Positions 16,654 through 24,921 of a DNA stretch of 64,000 bases are shown here, piece after piece. Within the stretch, counting starts at the first letter, position 1, and each line of letters begins with the position of its first letter. Origin of the DNA: JALHVH01 sp964585685 (GTDB taxonomy: Bacteria > Acidobacteriota > Aminicenantia > Aminicenantales > Saccharicenantaceae); contig CAZPEP010000042.1 of NCBI GenBank assembly GCA_964585685.1, forward strand, positions 1 through 64,000. The letters run 5' to 3'. The notes under the pieces are model-generated. The model was not told where the DNA came from and did no database searches. It saw nothing but the letters and a program-made list of their open reading frames with translations. The translations under genes and the position numbers were made by a program.

Positions 16654-17732
16654 AGATGACTCAGAGTTTCGACGTCTCCCTGGACTTCCCGTCGAAGCGG
16701 GCCGGGGCGGGCCGGAAAGCGCTCTTCGTCTTCCGCCGGAAGATCTACCCCGCGGAGTACCGGGAATACCCGGCGGAGTCGGCCGCGCCCGGCCGCCGCT
16801 ACGCGCGGGCGACCGCGAGCCTGCCGTTCTACCTGAAGTGGAAGGAGCCCTTCGAGGTCCTGGACGAATCCCGCGCGCCGCTCGGCCGGGGGGTCGTGCT
16901 CCATCCCGCCTCCGAGGACCCGAAGAAACTCCGGACGCCGAAGCGGCTCGCCGTCCTCAGTCTCCTCGCGGGCGACGCGAAGGACATGGTGCTCGCCCTG
17001 GCCGAGTCGAAGGGTTTCCAGGGCCTGAGGGAAAAGGAGATCGTCGAGTTCTCCGGGATGGAGCCTGGTGACCTCGATACACCGGTCCGCCTGCTCGAGG
17101 AGGAGGGCAAGGTCCGCATCCTCGCCTTCTCGCCCCTGTTTCTCTTGTCCCAGGAGAGCTTCGATTTTCTCGGCGGGAGGATCCTCGAATTCGTCGGCCA
17201 GTTCCACGCCAAGCACTCCGAGTCCCGGGGCGTCGCCGTCGATAAGATCGCCAAGCGGTTCGAGCTCACCGAGACGGTCAGCCAGCTCGCCCTGAAGCAC
17301 CTCCTCAAGACCGGGGCGGTCCAGGTTCTGGACGGGGTCGTGGCCTTGGCGGGCTTCACAGTCCCCCTGTCGACGGCGGAGGTGGGCATCCTCGAGGAAA
17401 TGGAGAAGATGTGCTACGAGGGGAAGTTCTCCGCCACGACCCTAGAGGACGTCCGGACCCGGTTCTATCTTTCCCCGGCCCGGCTCCAGACTCTGCTCGG
17501 CATGCTTGCCGAAAAGAAGAAGATCGTCCAAGGCAAGGATGGGTTCTACATCCACGCGAGCTGGCTGGACGAGGTCGTCCGGAGGGTCCGGGCCTCCGGG
17601 AAGAGGGACATGTCCGTGGCCGACTTCAAGGAAATGATCGGGTTGTCCCGCAAGTACGCCATCCCGCTTCTCGAGCTCCTGGACGAGATGGGCGTCACGA
17701 AGAGGAGCGGCCCGGGCCGCATCGTCCTCTGA
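16650..17732 (+). CDS. SelB-like winged-helix protein without GTPase domain, about 360 aa
   Basis: The C-terminal half consists of repeated winged-helix units, and the last (SVADFKEMIGLSRKYAIPLLELLDEMGVTKR followed by a GRIVL end, in shorter parts) is the hallmark of the RNA-binding tail of SelB, the selenocysteine elongation factor. The N-terminal 110 residues resemble the beta-barrel before that tail (FYLKWKEPFEV, GRGVVLHP). The GTPase and domain II of SelB, about 350 residues, are missing, and the preceding gene is a complete rnr, so this is not a frameshifted selB. It may bind RNA hairpins. The GTG at 16650 overlaps the rnr stop (GTGA) and has GGGGGA 5 nt upstream; ATG 16656 is the alternative. 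Function is inference. Confidence 0.65.
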   Translation: MKMTQSFDVSLDFPSKRAGAGRKALFVFRRKIYPAEYREYPAESAAPGRRYARATASLPFYLKWKEPFEVLDESRAPLGRGVVLHPASEDPKKLRTPKRLAVLSLLAGDAKDMVLALAESKGFQGLREKEIVEFSGMEPGDLDTPVRLLEEEGKVRILAFSPLFLLSQESFDFLGGRILEFVGQFHAKHSESRGVAVDKIAKRFELTETVSQLALKHLLKTGAVQVLDGVVALAGFTVPLSTAEVGILEEMEKMCYEGKFSATTLEDVRTRFYLSPARLQTLLGMLAEKKKIVQGKDGFYIHASWLDEVVRRVRASGKRDMSVADFKEMIGLSRKYAIPLLELLDEMGVTKRSGPGRIVL

Positions 17733-17765
17733 ATTCGCGCGGCATTCATCGCTGTGATTAGAGGG

Positions 17766-17829
17766 TGGGCCGTGCGATGAGGATTCGACGGCCCTTGACC
17801 CCGGGTCTGGGGTGCGATATAAGTCGCAC
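17766..17829 (+). promoter_or_regulatory. Promoter with palindromic operator over the -10 box
   Basis: TTGACC (17795-17800), a 17-nt spacer and TATAAG (17818-17823) form the promoter of the glycosyltransferase/radical SAM cluster. The -10 box is the exact centre of a perfect inverted repeat: GTGCGA (17812-17817), TATAAG, TCGCAC (17824-17829). The half-site GTGCGA recurs at 17772-17777, 40 bp upstream, inside a looser inverted repeat (GGGCCGT / ACGGCCC). A dimeric repressor bound here would block RNA polymerase. Six bases after the -10 box a GTG opens a 22-codon ORF. Confidence 0.6.
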
Positions 17830-17898
17830 GTGTCCATTCCGCGGATCGCCTTTCTTCCTCGCTCCGGATCGTTGATCGGACAAGCTCGCCCGTCATGA
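17830..17898 (+). CDS. Possible leader peptide, 22 aa, on a leaderless transcript
   Basis: A GTG located 6 nt after the TATAAG box opens a 22-codon ORF (begins MSIPRIAFLPRSGS). Its TGA overlaps the ATG of the glycosyltransferase gene (ATGA, 17895-17898). The glycosyltransferase has no Shine-Dalgarno site, so ribosomes that finish this short ORF could restart at its ATG. This is inferred from position alone; the peptide has no family I know. Confidence 0.4.
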   Translation: MSIPRIAFLPRSGSLIGQARPS

Positions 17899-19064
17899 AA
17901 GGCATCCTCTTTTCGGCCGACGGGATCGTTCTGGCACTTTTTTTGGGAGGGGTGGCCGTCACCTGGCTCTCTTCGCTCGGGTACCTGCTGATCCTGACCC
18001 GGATCGTCCGGGGCCGAGGCGGTTCCGAGCGGCCTGCCGGGGCCGAGCCCGGGATCGCGGTGGTTGTACCGACACTGAACGAGGAAGCTCTGATCGGGGA
18101 GAAGATCGCGGACATCCAAAGGAGCGATTTTCCCGGGGACAAGATCGATCTCGTGATCGTGGACGGGGGATCGGAAGACGGGACCGTGGAAAAGGTCAAG
18201 GAAAAGATCTCCGGAGGACAAAGGATCAAGCTCTTCCAACTCGCCGGGACTCCCAATAAGGCCGATCAGATCAACCATGCCCTGAGAAATGTGGATCGGG
18301 ACATCATCGTCTTTTCCGACGCCGATTCCAGGATGGCGGTCTCCTGCGTTAGGGAGCTGGTCGCCGAGCTCGAAGCCGACCCTGGGACGGCCATCATCGG
18401 GGCGACCGTGCGCCCCAGGACCGGCCTTCTCGCGGAAAGGATCCACTGGTGGTTCCTCAACGAGCTGTGGTGGCTCGAGGGTGAAGTGTTCTTCTGCGCC
18501 GGGGTCCCGGGCGTGTGTTTCGCCGTCCGTCGAAAGGCTCTGTTGTCCATGGACGGGGGCTCCAAGGCGGACGATATCCGCTTGGGACTGGAGGCCGGCG
18601 CCAGGGGGTTCCGGGTCCGCCTCAGCCGCCGGGCCCTGGCCACGGAGATCAGGGTCCCGCAGACGGTAAAAGAATTCCTTCAGTTCCGCCGCCGCCGGGG
18701 ATCCTGTTACGCCCACGAGGTCCTTCGGTTTTCGCGCCGGTCCCGGTCGCCGATCCGGTGGCGGCTGCTGCGTCTCCTCCGGCTCTGGCAATTCCTGGCC
18801 ACGCCTATATTGGCCGTGGCCGCGGTATTATCGGGCCTCCGGCTTGCGGCCTCCCGTCACTGGCCGCTCGTCATCCTGGTCGGCGCGGCGTTTCTCGTCC
18901 CGGCGGTTCTCAAGGTCTTCGAAATGGCCGGCCCGGAGGAGAAGCCTCGACGATGGGCCCTGAGTCTCGAGACGGTCCGATTTCTCGTCCTGTTTCTCGT
19001 CTCCCTGCTCGTCATGCGGGTCCCGTTTCCGGGTCAGGGAGCGCTGGGAGGGAAAAGGACATGA
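17895..19064 (+). CDS. Membrane glycosyltransferase, family 2, 389 aa
   Basis: An N-terminal membrane segment (about 10-35) precedes a GT2 domain: VVVPTLNEEALIGEKI at the nucleotide-binding strand, VDGGSEDGT, FSDADSRM (the DxD-type metal site) near residue 140, and KADDIRLGLEAGARG followed by QFRRRRG, the family's QxxRW-like processivity motif. Three or four hydrophobic segments form the C-terminus. This layout is typical of enzymes that extend or transfer sugars to lipid carriers at the inner membrane. Acceptor and sugar are unknown. Its stop overlaps the radical SAM start by ATGA, so the two are translationally coupled. Confidence 0.85.
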   Translation: MKGILFSADGIVLALFLGGVAVTWLSSLGYLLILTRIVRGRGGSERPAGAEPGIAVVVPTLNEEALIGEKIADIQRSDFPGDKIDLVIVDGGSEDGTVEKVKEKISGGQRIKLFQLAGTPNKADQINHALRNVDRDIIVFSDADSRMAVSCVRELVAELEADPGTAIIGATVRPRTGLLAERIHWWFLNELWWLEGEVFFCAGVPGVCFAVRRKALLSMDGGSKADDIRLGLEAGARGFRVRLSRRALATEIRVPQTVKEFLQFRRRRGSCYAHEVLRFSRRSRSPIRWRLLRLLRLWQFLATPILAVAAVLSGLRLAASRHWPLVILVGAAFLVPAVLKVFEMAGPEEKPRRWALSLETVRFLVLFLVSLLVMRVPFPGQGALGGKRT

Positions 19065-20062
19065 CCGGAAAACGGCTCAGGACCGGCCGGCGGCTCGTCA
19101 AAAGCCTTCTGAGCCCGGTCCATCCCTTCGAAGTGACGGCCCAGCTCTGGAACGCGTGCGACAGCCGTTGCGTTTATTGCCGGTGCCCGGATGTGCAAAC
19201 CCGGATCATGTCGACCGAAGAATGGCTGAGGATCATCCGCGGGCTCGGACGGCTCGGGACGATCCGGATCAAGTTTCAGGGAGGGGAGCCGACACTGCGG
19301 CCCGATTTCGCGGAACTCTCACGCGAAGCGCGGCGGGCGGGCATGATCACCGCCGTCATATCCAACGGCCTGAGATTCGCCGCGAACCCCGGACTGCTCG
19401 ACGGGCTGGACGAGGCGGTGATCAGCTTGGACTCGCTCCGGCCCAAGGTCAACGACGAGCTGCGCGGGGAGGGCGCCTATCAAGGGGCCATGAGCGCCAT
19501 CGATCTGTCCCTGCGGCGCGGCCTCAAGACCTATGTGAACATGGCCTTGAGCCGGAGGAACATCGAGGACCTCGAGCCGATGCTGGCCCACTGCGAGCGG
19601 AACGGCATCCGGATGAACGCTCAGCCCGTCAAGTTCGGGGTGAGATACTATGACGACGGGGCGCGGGGGATCGCCTTGGCGCCCGACGAGATCCGGCAGG
19701 TCTACCGCCGGATGGCCGGCTGGAAGAGGGAGGGACGAGGGCTGATGTTCTCTCCCGCGTCCTATCTCAAGGCCGTGGAGTGGCCCGACCTCGCCCGGAA
19801 TTCCGTGAAAAGCCCGGGAAGATCAAAATGCGTGGCCGGGAAGTACTATTTCCACATCGATCCTGACGGCGACGTCATTCCCTGCATCCCCAACGGGGCG
19901 GACTTCGTCCCGAAGAATATCCTCACGGACGGATTGGTCGGAGCGCTGAAGCATACGGGGTCCCACAACTGCGGCGACTGCTGGTCGCCCTATCTCAACG
20001 AGAGGAACCTCCTCTATCGTTTCGATCCCGCGGCCATCCGCGGTTTCCTGAAGCGAAGCTAG
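19061..20062 (+). CDS. Radical SAM protein with SPASM-like C-terminal cysteines, 333 aa
   Basis: The N-terminus has the radical SAM cluster motif CDSRCVYC (near residue 31) followed by IKFQGGEPTLRPDF, the GGE motif for SAM binding, and VISNGLRF. The C-terminal part holds KCVAGKYYFHIDPDGDVIPCI and a later NCGDCWSPY, a cysteine pattern like SPASM or twitch domains that bind extra iron-sulfur clusters. Such enzymes modify peptides, sugars or lipids by radical chemistry; the substrate is not indicated. The coupling to a membrane glycosyltransferase suggests a cell-surface sugar or lipid. The ATG at 19061 has GGAGGGAAAAGG just upstream; the frame is open further left but lies within the glycosyltransferase gene. 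Confidence 0.82.
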   Translation: MTGKRLRTGRRLVKSLLSPVHPFEVTAQLWNACDSRCVYCRCPDVQTRIMSTEEWLRIIRGLGRLGTIRIKFQGGEPTLRPDFAELSREARRAGMITAVISNGLRFAANPGLLDGLDEAVISLDSLRPKVNDELRGEGAYQGAMSAIDLSLRRGLKTYVNMALSRRNIEDLEPMLAHCERNGIRMNAQPVKFGVRYYDDGARGIALAPDEIRQVYRRMAGWKREGRGLMFSPASYLKAVEWPDLARNSVKSPGRSKCVAGKYYFHIDPDGDVIPCIPNGADFVPKNILTDGLVGALKHTGSHNCGDCWSPYLNERNLLYRFDPAAIRGFLKRS

Positions 20063-20071
20063 CGGACCCCG

Positions 20072-20692
20072 ATGAGCCCGACTCTCGCCATGCGGCTCGC
20101 CGCGTCCCCGGTCGGGGGCCCCGCCCGCGAGTGCCTTGTCCCGATCAGCGTGTTCCTTCGGGATGAGGTCCAGCTGTTTTCGGGATTTCCAACGAATCCC
20201 GTGTCCCGGATCTTCAGGGAGACCGGAGAGACGACCTCGGCCGGCGTCGCGGCGGCGTTGTACCCGAAATACCGGGATCTCGACCTGCCGCCGGAGCAAC
20301 GGTTCGAGCTCAGACCGGGCCTGCCTCACCGGGTCGAAGAATGGCTCCGGCCCATCGCCGGGCTCACCAGGACGGCGAGAGAAGGCGGTGGGGACGGCTC
20401 CCCGGTGATCCTCCTCGACACGAGGCGAGGAGAGGACATCGCCCCGTTCTTTAGCCTGGAAACCCTGAGCGGCCAGGTCCCCGACGGGAATCACCGGGTT
20501 CTGGCCTATACCCTTCTGGCTCCGGAAGTCCCTGACTGCCGGGTGCGGGTGAGGTTCGTCTCCATCCATCCCGCCGTCCTCGCCGTCTCCAACTGCCTGA
20601 CGCTGGCTCTCCGCTTCCTTATGGACCCTGTTCATACCCCGGGATTCGCGAGGAAGCGCTTCGGAAGACAGAGCCGGTGGGCCTCGGATTGA
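20072..20692 (+). CDS. Uncharacterised protein with a ParB-like DGNHR motif, 206 aa
   Basis: The gene starts 9 bp after the radical SAM gene and continues its cluster. The only recognisable part is VPDGNHRVLAYTLL near residue 150, which resembles the (D)GNHR motif of ParB-like nucleotide-binding domains, preceded by a strand PVILLDTRRGEDI. The rest is unlike anything I know. An opposite-strand frame (19823-20740) covers the same bases; I prefer this one because it continues the operon and keeps the motif, and the other overlaps the confirmed radical SAM gene. Confidence 0.55.
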   Translation: MSPTLAMRLAASPVGGPARECLVPISVFLRDEVQLFSGFPTNPVSRIFRETGETTSAGVAAALYPKYRDLDLPPEQRFELRPGLPHRVEEWLRPIAGLTRTAREGGGDGSPVILLDTRRGEDIAPFFSLETLSGQVPDGNHRVLAYTLLAPEVPDCRVRVRFVSIHPAVLAVSNCLTLALRFLMDPVHTPGFARKRFGRQSRWASD

Positions 20693-20708
20693 GCGGATCC
20701 GGGCCTGG

Positions 20709-23186
20709 TCAGGATCGCGCGTCCAGCGTGACGAAAACACCCAGCCGCCTGGCGTCGGGGACGTTCCGGTCGATCTCGTGCGGCACGAACCCCGAGTTGT
20801 CCCCGATCCGCAGGCAGTAATAATGGACCGACCCCCATCGGAACCCGACGGGCCTCGGGAATTCGATGATGCTTGCGGGCCCGTTTCGTTCCAGCCGGAG
20901 GGCCGTCCTTTCCGCTATTGCGACCCGAACCGTCGTCCGGCCCGGGACGGGGCTTGCCAGGCTCATTATGATGCGGGAGAGGGGCCGCGAAGACCGGATG
21001 AGGACGGTCGCCTCGCGGCCGGCCTTCGTCCAGAATCCTCCGGCTTCCGCCCCATGGACATTGTCGTCCTGGAAGAAGACCTCGACGCTTTCGCCGCCGA
21101 TAGGGAGGGGATTTTTCAGGCGGATATTGGAAAAAGCATACCCGACGACGACAATGGAGAGGACGAACACGATCGCCGCATGAGCGCCGAGCGAAAGCGG
21201 CCCCTTGGGGGCCGCCCCGGCCCGCTTCCCTTTCACGAAGATGACGGTCATGAGGGCGGCGGCCAGAAGCCAGGCTCCGAGCACGGGCGCTTTGAGATTC
21301 ACCGGACCGGCCAGGTCCGGGACCCAAGCCGTCGGATCCATGAGCGCGTTGCCGAGCGATGTCAACAGATGGCTCGAGGTCCCCGTCCCGGCCAAGGCTT
21401 CATGGAGGTCGACGTGATACAGCATCCAGGGGGCCCGTGATCCGGCGAAGGCTGCGAGCGCGCCCGCCCCGATCAACGCCGCGAGGACCGAGCTTCCGGC
21501 CGTGCTGCGCTCACCGACGAACGCCGCGGCCAAGAAGACCGCCATGATCCATGCGACCGGAAGGACCAGCCGTCCCGGGGGGCAATGGCCTCCCCATTGG
21601 CTGAAGTACGAGCAGAGGAACCAGTATGACCCCATGAGGAAAAGTAGGGACAGGGACGCCTTCTTCCGGGTCTTCAAGAGCCGGATAGCGCCCGCGATGA
21701 ACAGGATGTAAACGGGCGCATAGGGCAGGATCCCGTTGCTCTGGTCGAACAGATAGCCGATCCCGTAACGCGCGATCTCGAACGCTTTGGCCAGGATCCC
21801 CGGCCCCGAGCGGCCCTGGAACGGAACCGCCCCCGTGTAAACCACCATGGGGTCGAGCCTGCCGTAAAGGACCCCAAAATAACCGAGATACCCGAGTCCG
21901 GAGAGAAAGGGGAGAGAGGTCAGGCATAAGAACCGGGCCCATCGGCGGGAGCCGTTTCGAAAGACCGCCGGCATCACGAGAAGGAACAAGCCCGCCGAGA
22001 GCACCACATACTTAACCCCGAACCAGGGAAGGACGGCGATGCAGGCGCCCGCGAGGAGCAGGTCCCCGATCGACCGCTCGTTCCTGAGGATGATCCGATC
22101 GAAAATGAAGATCAGGATGAGGGCCGCCGGGACCTCGGGATAGACCAGCTGGGAAAGGAAGAGCATGGGGGGCATGAAGCTAAAGACGGCCCAGGCCCCA
22201 AGCGAGGGGGTGGCGCGGCCCGTGAGCCTGATAGCGACGAGGTAGAGGACGGCGCCGAGGATCGCCGAAAGCAGGCACATCGTCAGTCTCGCGGCGAAGA
22301 CCAGAATGCGTGCGCGGAGCCCGGCCTTATCCGGCCCCGAGGCTAGGACGCTCCCGGCCAGCTCCCCGGCGAGATAGGACGGCAGGACTAGGACGGACGT
22401 TCCGGGAAGGTGCTTGGAGTACATGTGCTCGGGGCCCCGCTTGCCCGGGAAGGCATGGGATCGAAGGGGCCCCGGATAGAAAGCGAGATAGTCCTTGTCC
22501 CGGTAGTTGTTGAAAAGATCGATATCGCCGTCCCGAAGAAGGCTTTTCGTGATGACGAGGTAATGGGGTTCGTCGCCGGTGAAGGGCTGGGGCGGGAAGA
22601 CGAGCCCGGAGGCAAGGAACGCGTAAGCTAAAAAGGACATCCCCGCCAGCTTCCGGGCGGTCGATCCAGGATTGGCCTCGGTCTTTTCGAAGGCCTGCCG
22701 GACGCGGGAGGGGAAGACCTCGGGATGGGAAGCTCTCAGGCGCAACAGGAAGACAGTCAGGAGATAGATCGTTCCAAGAATGGAGACGGGTAAAAGCACC
22801 GTCCGGATATCCCGAAGGAAGGTCGCGTATTGAACGAAAACGAGAGAAAGAAGGAGGAGAGGCGACAAGGACAACACCAGGGAGGAGGCCAGCTTCGCGG
22901 GATCTTCTCCGGTCCTCGCGGCCAGCGCGCGCACGGCCCTTCCCGAGGCCAAGGCCAGAACGGCGCCTAGGAAGAGCGTTAGGGTCGCTAAAACCGGGAG
23001 GAAGAGAACCGCTTCGCCCCGGCCGAACGGCGGATGGGCCACGGAGAGCCAGACGTACGCGGATAGGGCCTGGACCTCGAGGAGGAAAAGCGCCAGGGCC
23101 CGGATCCTCTTGGAGATAAGCTTAATAAAAGCGTTCATGGGCCCAGCCCGGATGAAGGCTCCCGGGAGCTTTTTCCGGACGCACAC
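20709..23186 (-). CDS. Large polytopic membrane protein, probable lipid-dependent glycosyltransferase, 825 aa
   Basis: About 14 hydrophobic segments span residues 20-700. A loop after the early segments has TGDEPHYLVITKSLLRDGDIDLFNNYRD, with the acidic DEPHY pattern typical of GT-C fold enzymes (dolichyl-phosphate mannosyltransferase/ArnT-like). The C-terminal 130 residues form a soluble beta-rich domain. Such proteins move a sugar from a polyprenyl phosphate carrier to a periplasmic acceptor. I take the GTG at 23186 as the start because a promoter (23192-23220) puts the first transcribed base there; an ATG at 23138 would shorten the protein by 16 residues. It converges with the ParB-like gene, leaving 16 bp between their ends. 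Confidence 0.75.
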   Translation of the reverse strand: MCVRKKLPGAFIRAGPMNAFIKLISKRIRALALFLLEVQALSAYVWLSVAHPPFGRGEAVLFLPVLATLTLFLGAVLALASGRAVRALAARTGEDPAKLASSLVLSLSPLLLLSLVFVQYATFLRDIRTVLLPVSILGTIYLLTVFLLRLRASHPEVFPSRVRQAFEKTEANPGSTARKLAGMSFLAYAFLASGLVFPPQPFTGDEPHYLVITKSLLRDGDIDLFNNYRDKDYLAFYPGPLRSHAFPGKRGPEHMYSKHLPGTSVLVLPSYLAGELAGSVLASGPDKAGLRARILVFAARLTMCLLSAILGAVLYLVAIRLTGRATPSLGAWAVFSFMPPMLFLSQLVYPEVPAALILIFIFDRIILRNERSIGDLLLAGACIAVLPWFGVKYVVLSAGLFLLVMPAVFRNGSRRWARFLCLTSLPFLSGLGYLGYFGVLYGRLDPMVVYTGAVPFQGRSGPGILAKAFEIARYGIGYLFDQSNGILPYAPVYILFIAGAIRLLKTRKKASLSLLFLMGSYWFLCSYFSQWGGHCPPGRLVLPVAWIMAVFLAAAFVGERSTAGSSVLAALIGAGALAAFAGSRAPWMLYHVDLHEALAGTGTSSHLLTSLGNALMDPTAWVPDLAGPVNLKAPVLGAWLLAAALMTVIFVKGKRAGAAPKGPLSLGAHAAIVFVLSIVVVGYAFSNIRLKNPLPIGGESVEVFFQDDNVHGAEAGGFWTKAGREATVLIRSSRPLSRIIMSLASPVPGRTTVRVAIAERTALRLERNGPASIIEFPRPVGFRWGSVHYYCLRIGDNSGFVPHEIDRNVPDARRLGVFVTLDARS

Positions 23187-23191
23187 GGGCG

Positions 23192-23220
23192 ATTATGTCG
23201 GAATTGACCGATATCGTCAA
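23192..23220 (-). promoter_or_regulatory. Promoter of the membrane glycosyltransferase gene
   Basis: On the minus strand TTGACG (23215-23220), a 17-nt spacer and CATAAT (23192-23197), then 5 nt to the GTG at 23186. The message would be leaderless. Confidence 0.6.
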
Positions 23221-23343
23221 TGGCTCTCACTGGGACGCACGTCCTCTGAGCGCAGTTCGGTGCCGGCTCCTGCCGTGATGGCAATGAGGGCTTTGGCAAA
23301 GGGCCTTGCTCCCGGCTCCGGTCAAGATCGCTTTCTCAGAGTT

Positions 23344-23465
23344 CGGGGACATTCCTAAGAGACGGATTTGCTTGTTGCCGCGGGCTTTATCCTGCGTTTG
23401 ATTTGTGGCCGCAAGCTTTAGCTTGCGTCTTAGCCGAAGCGCAACCTAAAGGTTGCGGCTACAAC
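23344..23465. repeat. Cluster of three hairpin repeats, GCCGC(N)CTTTA(N)TGCG family
   Basis: Three 20-bp units lie here: 23377-23396, 23408-23427, and an inverted one at 23440-23459. Each folds into a 6-7 bp stem with a TTTA loop, and stem bases differ between units while pairing is kept (AAGC/GCTT against AACC/GGTT). A fourth unit is at 52545-52564. This is most of the 348-bp gap between the divergent genes. The left part (23221-23343) shows no gene; it contains TTCGGGGACATTCC, which may be a remnant of another repeat. Confidence 0.7.
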
Positions 23466-23499
23466 CCGGATTCTGCGGACGGGGAATCGTGCCCGCCGC

Positions 23500-23528
23500 T
23501 TGCGGTTTCCGGCGACGTCTGCTACAAA
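23500..23528 (+). promoter_or_regulatory. Promoter of the outer-membrane barrel gene
   Basis: TTGCGG (23500-23505), a 17-nt spacer and TACAAA (23523-23528), followed after 6 nt by TTG at 23535. No Shine-Dalgarno site is present, so a leaderless TTG start is predicted. Confidence 0.5.
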
Positions 23529-23534
23529 TGTAAC

Positions 23535-24887
23535 TTGAATAATCGTTTCCTCCCCATCCTGCTTTTCCTGCTAACGGCCCTGGTCGCGCCGCTCCCGTCG
23601 CGCCCCGCCGACCCGCCGTCGAAGCCGGTCCGGACGGCCGATTTCCGGGCGGAGATCGGCACCGACTCCCTGGAACGCCGCTATTACCGGCCGACCTTCC
23701 GGTTCTCGTTCCCGGTCCCCGGGGCGCCCGATTGGCGGTGGAACGCGGGGCTGATGTATGACCAACGGATGAACGGGAGCCTGCGGGGGGCGACGGACTT
23801 CTGGCTGAACACGGGGATTGAGCGCCGGTTCGGGGGGAGATGGAGCTTCGAGGCCGCCGTCCGGCATATGTGCCGCCACGAGACGTCTCGTGACAACCCC
23901 GCCATCCTCGACGTCAACGAGGTCCTGGGGATCGTCCGGCTCCGCGAGAAGGCTTTCGAGCTCGGATTTGGATTCGGCGGTTACGTCGGCAAGACCGGGG
24001 ATTATCGCCGTCTGGCGACGGCGAGCCTGGTCCTGCCCGGTTTCCCGGCCGCCGGGATCGCGCTCGAGGGCGAGGTCAAATGGGTCGATTTCACGGAATG
24101 GCTCTATGAAGCGGGCTTCTCGGTGGCCCTCGGTTCGAACACGGCCCTGTTCCTGCGCGGCACTCGGACCTACCGCTTCCCGGCCGGGGTCTATCTCGGC
24201 TTCCGCTACTCCTCGGGCGAGACTGGGGGTCGGCCCTTGGAGCATTTCATGTTCTCGGCCGGTGCCGTCCCCTTCGACGAGCACTACAAGCTTGCCGCTT
24301 CCGGCGAATACCGGCTGGAGGTCCACAGGAAAGGGCCATCCAGACTTGTCGCGGACGTTGAATTCAGCTCTCCCGTCCTCGCCGGGGACAGCTTCTTCGC
24401 CCAGTTCCGGCCCGATAAGCTCGTCTATGCCATCAAAGGGGAATATGAGAGGGAAGTTGGCCGAGCCCTATATGCTTCCTGGTACGCCGTGTACGCCGCC
24501 GACATGCCTGCGGACAAGGCCAGGCCTTTTGCCGGCTCCTTGGCGACCGGACTCAAGCTGAAGAACCAACCGTACTTCGAACGGCTCGACCGGAGGTTTC
24601 GTTTCGACGTCGCTGCGGGCTGGAACTTCAAGCTCGACGAGGAACTGACGGTCCGGGCGGGCGTCAATACGGCCCAAGGAAGCGGGGTGAGGCTTGGAGC
24701 CGACCTCGGGTGCCGGATGCGGGGGCGCCGCCGGGCTGAGATCGACGTCCGTGTCTTCGCGGATACCGGGAGGACGGTCACCGTCAGGCCCTTCGTCGGC
24801 TTCAGGAACGGCCCGTCGCTCAGCGGGGACGGGCCGACAGGAACCCTTAAGTTCGTCGCCGGGGTCGGACTTTACAAGTGGCTCTGA
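23535..24887 (+). CDS. Probable outer-membrane beta-barrel protein, 450 aa
   Basis: I do not recognise a named family. A signal peptide (NNRFLPILLFLLTALVAPLPS) is followed by alternating amphipathic strands rich in Tyr, Trp, Phe and Gly with turns of charged residues, for example WRWNAGLMYDQRM, FELGFGFGGYVGK, GVYLGFRYSSG and AEIDVRVFADTG, and a C-terminus ending GVGLYKWL. This pattern fits an outer-membrane barrel. The frame is open upstream to an ATG at 23403, but that extension is translated repeat sequence. The TTG at 23535 sits right before the signal peptide and 6 nt after a -10 box. It is divergent from the membrane glycosyltransferase and stands alone. Confidence 0.65.
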   Translation: MNNRFLPILLFLLTALVAPLPSRPADPPSKPVRTADFRAEIGTDSLERRYYRPTFRFSFPVPGAPDWRWNAGLMYDQRMNGSLRGATDFWLNTGIERRFGGRWSFEAAVRHMCRHETSRDNPAILDVNEVLGIVRLREKAFELGFGFGGYVGKTGDYRRLATASLVLPGFPAAGIALEGEVKWVDFTEWLYEAGFSVALGSNTALFLRGTRTYRFPAGVYLGFRYSSGETGGRPLEHFMFSAGAVPFDEHYKLAASGEYRLEVHRKGPSRLVADVEFSSPVLAGDSFFAQFRPDKLVYAIKGEYEREVGRALYASWYAVYAADMPADKARPFAGSLATGLKLKNQPYFERLDRRFRFDVAAGWNFKLDEELTVRAGVNTAQGSGVRLGADLGCRMRGRRRAEIDVRVFADTGRTVTVRPFVGFRNGPSLSGDGPTGTLKFVAGVGLYKWL

Positions 24888-24920
24888 GTCCCGAGGGCCG
24901 ATAACCCCGGCCGGCGGGAC
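24888..24920. terminator. Hairpin shared by two convergent genes
   Basis: GTCCCG (24888-24893) pairs with CGGGAC (24915-24920), with inner GGCCG/CGGCC pairing. The hairpin fills almost the whole gap between the stop of the barrel gene and the stop of the 733-residue gene, so it could end transcription from both sides. No T-run follows. Confidence 0.45.
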
Positions 24921-24921
24921 C

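Noticed and set aside
19823..20740. A 305-codon minus-strand frame overlapping the ParB-like gene
   Set aside because: It overlaps the certain radical SAM gene by 240 bp and the end of the membrane protein gene, and lacks motifs.
23403..23534. Upstream extension of the outer-membrane barrel gene
   Set aside because: The extra 44 codons translate the hairpin repeats and would hide the signal peptide.
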